Origin: Antedon mediterranea
Lineage: Eukaryota > Echinodermata > Crinoidea > Comatulida > Antedonidae
Direction of reading: 5' to 3'
DNA: 64,000 nucleotides
NCBI RefSeq assembly: GCF_964355755.1
Contig: NC_092676.1
Location: forward strand, 5,870,288 to 5,934,287
A program made the position numbers and the translations under genes. Shown in pieces: positions 58,751-64,000 of this stretch. The first letter of the stretch is position 1. Every line of letters begins with the position of its first letter. The notes beneath the pieces are model-generated. The model saw nothing but the letters and a program-made list of their open reading frames with translations, made no database searches and was not told the origin of the DNA.

Positions 58751-59386
58751 TTAACCGAGGAAGCATACAAAAAGAAGATGCAATCAAAATAGGCCTACCA
58801 CTTGGAAAACAATAAATTGTAGAATAACTGAGGCTTGATTCTTGAAATAGAAATGGTTCTTTGTAAGGTCATTAATAATATATTGATATAAACACGATCA
58901 TCATACTATTCATTTGACATTCAAATACAGTCTATCTCGAAAACTGAGTACATACTATAAACTTTTCGAGGTTTTACAGTTTTCCATAACATGTGTGTTA
59001 TTTCCTCTGTCAAACTATTACAACTTTTAGCGAATCAGAAGGTGCCAACATCAATGAACTAATGGTACCACCAAGCACAACGTTTACCAATTTTATGTAC
59101 TATATACAATTTAAGACCATTAATCATTTAATATAATTACGCCTATTAGGTCAAAGTTCAAAATTAGGTGCATTTAAGACCAACAAAAAACACATACAGT
59201 ATATTCACATAATTAAAAATCAATAAATAAATGTCAAAGGTCATAAATTGTATTTCCGGTCATTTTATGTGAAAATGTTTCATTACTACAAATATAAATG
59301 TATTTATTCTGAACAAAATGACACCAAAATCGATTGAAAATGACCAGTAGTTACAGATACTCGGGTTACAGCAAAAGAAGCTGTAA

Positions 59387-59414
59387 TGACGTCATAAGAC
59401 TGGATGTGACGTCA
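59387..59414 (+). promoter_or_regulatory. Pair of CRE palindromes upstream of gene 4
   Basis: TGACGTCA at 59387-59394 and 59407-59414, identical in spacing to the gene 3 pair. Confidence 0.45.
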
Positions 59415-59578
59415 CATACGCGTCAATAACCTAGCTACAAAAAAGTTTATACAGCTATACGGTACCATATTTGAGACGTCATATGACTGCATCCGGTTTG
59501 AAATTTACGGTTTTACTGGATTGTACGTTTTTACCGAAACGCCTGCATGGTTTGCAAATGAGTTTATTAACGGCATGT

Positions 59579-59603
59579 ATGCAAATTAGGGTGGGTATTT
59601 AAT
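59579..59603 (+). promoter_or_regulatory. Core promoter candidate of gene 4: octamer and TATA-like box
   Basis: ATGCAAAT at 59579-59586, followed by GGGTATTTAATC, as in genes 2 and 3. Confidence 0.5.
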
Positions 59604-59667
59604 CAACGACCGCCATTTTTCCGGCAAACATCCAATTGCCTCCACCGTGGTGTTACCGTTATCCCAG

Positions 59668-62600
59668 ATGATGGGAAATTTGCAGTTACTGTCCGCTGTT
59701 ATTTTTAGCGTTACGTTCTTCGTGTTTGCATTCGCTAAGCCTAAGGTTAAACATAATTAAATGACATTGCTTGCTTTAGGCGTGGTTACTTCATACTTAC
59801 TTAAACTGTATTGTTTATAGTGTATTATGTATGTGCAATTAATGACCGTAAGTTTGTATTGTTTGTTTTGTTTATTCTATAGGGCTATGATGTTGAAACC
59901 CGTCAAAATGAAGACGGCGTAGTCACCATACCTGCTAACTGTGACCGACAACTGGAAAGCGAAACAGGATGCATTACTTCTCCGAACTGGCCTAGAAAAT
60001 CCGTCGACTTTAACGAATGCCAAATCCGAGTAAAGATACCAGACCCGAACAAACGTATTTTATTAACATTCAATAACTTTACTCTAGAAGGAACCACATC
60101 TTGTGACGATGGAAATTACGTTGAGGTAAAGAAAAATACCGCAGATAAACACTTCTGCTGGAAACCGATTATCCATGTTGGCGAGTCGGTTACCTACTCT
60201 AGCGTAGGTCTTACTCTTTATACAACCAGATTAGCAAATCGGTTACAGAGTCAGTTAACTACCAATCTCTACTGCTATTGCATTGTATACTATCAATATT
60301 TAACCTCCAATTATAGCTCTAATTCCCTATTCCCCACTACTGATTCTGGTTTTTCAGATTCGTGACACAAAGACCAACCGACAAAATCGTTATTGCGGAA
60401 CATCTTATCCTTTTACCTGGCTAACCGATTCTAATGAGTTGTCGGTCACCATGAATGCTCTCAGCAGTAAAGTCTTCAACCGATTCAATGCTACCTACAT
60501 TACTTTAGAAAAGGCACCATCTAATGGTAAATATTGGCCCCTTAAATGTAATGAAACCACTATAATCTAAAATGTAATATAAAGATGATTTTATTTTCCG
60601 TCAAACGACATGCATGACACTAGCTTTAAGCTCACAAGGACACGACGGAAGGACGTAACCTCCCAGCGTATTGATGTACTACAATAAGCGGTGTCGGGAC
60701 GACTAATATACAGGATAGAAATATATATGGCACCGGTTTATTTAACCAAAATCTTAGGCTCTATAAAATTAATTTATTCCACAGGTTGCAGTATTGTACT
60801 TGTAAACGAGATTGGAAGATACAGTAGTTCCACGGAGGTTCACGTTAAAACTCCGTGGTCATGTGAAGCTGTTATACTAGCACACCCTAATGAACGAGTG
60901 TTGGTGTCATTCAAGGACCTTTATATTCCAAATTGTGACCACAAAATTGAGGTAGGAGTGTACTTTTGAATTTCAGAAACGACAGCCTTCTAAACAGACC
61001 GCTTCATTCACAACCCACAGCATAATCAAGTCAAGTCAAGTCAAGTATCATTTATTATCATTTGTTTTAGGAAAAACATAGAAATTCTGTTTGCTCTGTT
61101 GGCGGAGCACAATATCCAACGGACACAACACGAACTCAAAAACAAAAACATTACAAAAAAAAGTGTCTACATCATATTTAAGGCTCTAATAGCTCCTGGA
61201 AAGAAACTATTTGTAAATCGTGCCTTATTGGCCTTAATAGAACGAAATCGCCGACCGCTGCGCATCAACTGGAACATACTAGAGACCGGATGAAATTGAT
61301 CATCTTTGATAGCCACTGCCTTTTTCAGAAGACGATCCGAAAATATGTTCTCCAAAGGCAGTTGTGCAGATCCAATTATACGCGATGCGGTCTTGACTAT
61401 TCTATTTAGGTCACGCTTTTCATTTTCGGTAGCGCTACCGAACCATACCGTTAAAGAATACGTTATTACACTCTCTATAACTGACCTATAGAAGGACGAC
61501 ATTATTTCAGAGTTTATACCAAATATTTAAGTCTACGTAGGAAGTAGATTCTTCTTTGGGCCTTTCTAATAATGTTACGTGTGTTAATATGCCACTTCAG
61601 ATCATTTGAAATATAAATACCCAAGAATTTAAATTCTTCTACAAACTCAACTGATATACCATTAATAAATATTGGATATTTGACATTAAGTGATTTACGG
61701 AAGTCTACAACCATTTCTTTAGTCTTTGATACATTCAAGAACAGATTGTTTTCGTTACACCAGTCTACAACTCGTTTAACTTGGTTGCGATAATTATTTC
61801 CGTTATTTTGTAGATGCGAGATCTTCTGACTGGACGATCTCAAGCTGTCTGCGGAAAACATGCGTTTGTGTCTTGGACGTCTGATTCAAACCAGGTTGCA
61901 ATTACATTTGACCGCTCAGATTCACGAACGTCTGTCCTCTTTGAGTACGAGTTTCTTCTTCGATCCAGAAACGAAAGTATGCACCAACAATATTTTCACC
62001 GCTATGGTTCATGAGAACCGTATTGAACTTTCAACATCCATTCAACATATCCATATATAATTTTATAATTATTTTTCTTCCAGGTTGCAGCCCATTGGTC
62101 GTTGGTCTTCCAGCGGATGGACTCCGCTTAACGTCTCCACTATTTCCGCGTCCGTATCCTAGCAACCTGGATTGTCAAATCATCCTTCATACGGATTTTA
62201 ATCAAGTTATCTCTTTAAATTTCTCTGAATTTACACTCGAACCTGCAACGGAAACAAATAAGATTGACTCTTGTGTGAACGACTACTTACAGGTAAGTAT
62301 TCTCCGTATAAATAACTCATTTTGATACGGATAGCCATATGAATAACCTATTTTGATACGGCTACCCGTATGAATAACCTAGATTTGGGCTTAGCCCTAG
62401 CTAATGTACACCATGTCACGGACATCCTTTAATATTTTTTATATATTGTCTTGATTAGATCCGGGACATTGCTACTGAAAGAATCTCCAGACTCTGCGGC
62501 AGCTACCACAACTTTTCTTGGACGTCACACAGCAACGAGGTTGTCCTTACACTCAGAACCAATCATCTTCTGGATTACATCGGGTATAGCCTAATTGCGA

Positions 62601-64000
62601 AATCACTATTCAGACTTTCAAATCCAGGTAAGAAACATAATTTCAACAGTGTACACAAAGTAGTCGTAGTCTCCATCCATAATGACGTCAATGACCACAT
62701 TTGGAATTCAATTTCTTTCAGATTGCGTAACAATTACTCAAACTGCAGATAATGGATACGTTCTGACGTCATTAAACTACCCGGATGAATACCCAATGGA
62801 CGCTTCTTGTACGGTGTTCTTTCAAGAATATCCGAACAGATACATCATATTTGACTTTGAAGATTTCGATGTAGAAGATTCCGAGGACTGCACAAATGAT
62901 TATCTGGAGGTAAGTTACATACTTACTTATTATAGGCAATTTCATAGGCTTATACCATTTCATTTTTGTGAAAACATAAATACATAATAATAATAAATTA
63001 CTTTGTTTATTCCAGTTAACAAGTTCAACATCAGGACCACTGTGTGCTAGACTTTGTGGAAAGAAAGAACCATTCTCTGTTACATCCGATTCTAATGAGG
63101 TTTCGATAACGTTTAAGACAAACTCCAATTTCCAAAAATCTGGTTTCAAAGCTTACTGTTCGATCGTCAACCGCCCGCCAAGAACTCTTGAAAACACTGG
63201 TAATTTTGTTATTTGAATTTAGTTCCAAATTTCGTCAGCTTGTAAAAAACGCGATTTGCCACCGATTATTATTATTTCAAACTTAGACTAATGTAGATGA
63301 ATAATTATTTTCTTTACAGAATGCAGCACTATGCTTCGTGAAAAATCGGGACGAATTCAGCTCCCGACAAATCCCGATTGGCCACCGATTCGAGGTTCGG
63401 ATTGTCTAATCGTCATTCACGCAGAGCCAAACGAGAGGATCCGACTAAATTTTATCGACTTCGTAGTCTCGGATTTGGATTCAGACCGGGACTTCGTGGA
63501 GGTAATTATGAAAGGCTAGGAAGGAAATCCGACCGTTGAGGCCTAGTGTTGATGTCTAGGCATATTTTCTACAAACAATTACATAATGTATATTCATATT
63601 TGTTATTTATTTACAGCTGTACGACATTTCGTTATCGGGTAAAACTAACAAGGCTACCTACTCTGGTCATTTGCATCCGTTTTCGTGGACGAGTTTCCGA
63701 AATGAGCTGGTGATATACGTACGTGATGAAAACGAAATATCCTCTGTATCCTTCATTGCAGATTATGAAATTTTACCAAGATCCGAAGATGGTAATGTAC
63801 ATATTCATACATAATATAATGCTAGAATATCGTATTATATGCAATACGTAGAGATTCCATCCGCATCTCTTACATTAAGCTATTATAATGCTTAAATTGT
63901 GTTTACTTCAAATAGGTTGTGAACTACTGTTTACGAATCCAACTGGTATAATATCTTGGCCATTTGATGGTGAAAGCAAAGCCGAACACTGTACCGTAAT
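59668..64000 (+). CDS. Multi-CUB gene 4, 5' part (signal peptide, CUB1-CUB5, start of CUB6)
   Basis: Runs off the window end. Exons: signal peptide 59668-59745; CUB1 59883-60125 and 60358-60526; CUB2 60785-60951 and 61814-61976; CUB3 62084-62292 and 62459-62627; CUB4 62722-62909 and 63016-63199; CUB5 63320-63501 and 63617-63791; CUB6 from 63916. The frame is open throughout. CUB3 has the normal 209-base exon, so the gene 3 defect is not shared. The protein is expected to be a 15-CUB secreted protein like gene 2; the remaining domains are beyond the window. Confidence 0.9.
61027..61797 (-). mobile_element. 5'-truncated CR1/L2-type LINE in intron 4 of gene 4
   Basis: The same insertion at the same site as in gene 3 (both joints identical). 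It has a one-base deletion near 61526 that splits the polymerase frame (61167-61502 and 61514-61861) and extra AAGTC units in the tail. Shared joints mean it was inherited by duplication rather than inserted twice. Confidence 0.82.

Larger units (their letters stand above)
42171..59519. repeat. Segmental duplication unit B (gene 3 plus spacer)
   Basis: Near-identical to unit A over the gene, the LINE fragments, the orphan exon, the minisatellite and the spacer. Start codons of genes 3 and 4 are 17,349 bases apart. Unit B differs from A by the LINE in intron 4, the solo LTR, a contracted minisatellite and deletions of about 588 and 308 bases. Confidence 0.9.
59520..64000. repeat. Segmental duplication unit C (start only)
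   Basis: Continues to the window edge. It is closest to unit B, sharing the CRE pair, the promoter form and the intron 4 LINE, but it lacks the gene 3 frameshift. Confidence 0.88.

Noticed and set aside
57143-58787. The same kind of repeat frames in unit B
   Set aside because: Minisatellite artefact, further interrupted by the solo LTR.

Overview
The window is eukaryotic. Its coding sequence is split into many short exons with GT-AG introns, signal-peptide first exons and AATAAA poly(A) signals, and it carries LINE, LTR, Harbinger-like and minisatellite repeats. The frequent AGGCCTA word in introns, the arylsulfatase-like exon and the expanded CUB-only genes suggest a marine invertebrate deuterostome, most likely an echinoderm. 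This assignment is an inference; no species marker was found.

The coding content is one gene family repeated head to tail on the + strand. Gene 1 (1611-20433, 31 exons) encodes about 1,847 residues: a signal peptide followed by 15 CUB domains and nothing else. Gene 2 (24504-33528, 29 exons, about 1,844 residues), gene 3 (42319-52187) and gene 4 (59668 to beyond the window end) have the same 15-domain design and match gene 1 domain by domain. Each CUB is a symmetrical phase-1 module made of two exons joined by a phase-0 intron. In genes 2 and 3 that central intron is precisely missing from CUB8 and CUB13; gene 4 leaves the window before those domains. Gene 3 has a one-base insertion in CUB3 that causes a premature stop.

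Genes 2, 3 and 4 sit in a young tandem segmental duplication with units of about 17.3-17.8 kb (unit A about 24330-42170, unit B about 42171-59519, unit C from about 59520). Each complete unit has the gene, then nested LINE fragments, a 5'-truncated LINE with a damaged reverse transcriptase, one orphan arylsulfatase-like exon, a 29-30 bp minisatellite flanked by inverted repeats, and a spacer leading to the next promoter. A LINE shared by intron 4 of genes 3 and 4, but absent from gene 2, orders the duplications. Unit B alone has a solo LTR with a GGGGT target duplication, two deletions of 588 and 308 bp, and a contracted minisatellite.

Regions 1-1610 and 20650-24330 hold no gene that I can support. 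Region 20650-24330 has degenerate LINE pieces, a palindrome cluster, about 900 bp of TTG/TTA triplets and a poly-G run. All four genes have an ATGCAAAT octamer 66-81 bp before the start codon, so they may share a regulatory input. Genes 3 and 4 also have a pair of TGACGTCA sites further upstream that gene 2 lacks. The proteins are most simply read as secreted, disulfide-bonded extracellular proteins; their function cannot be read from sequence.
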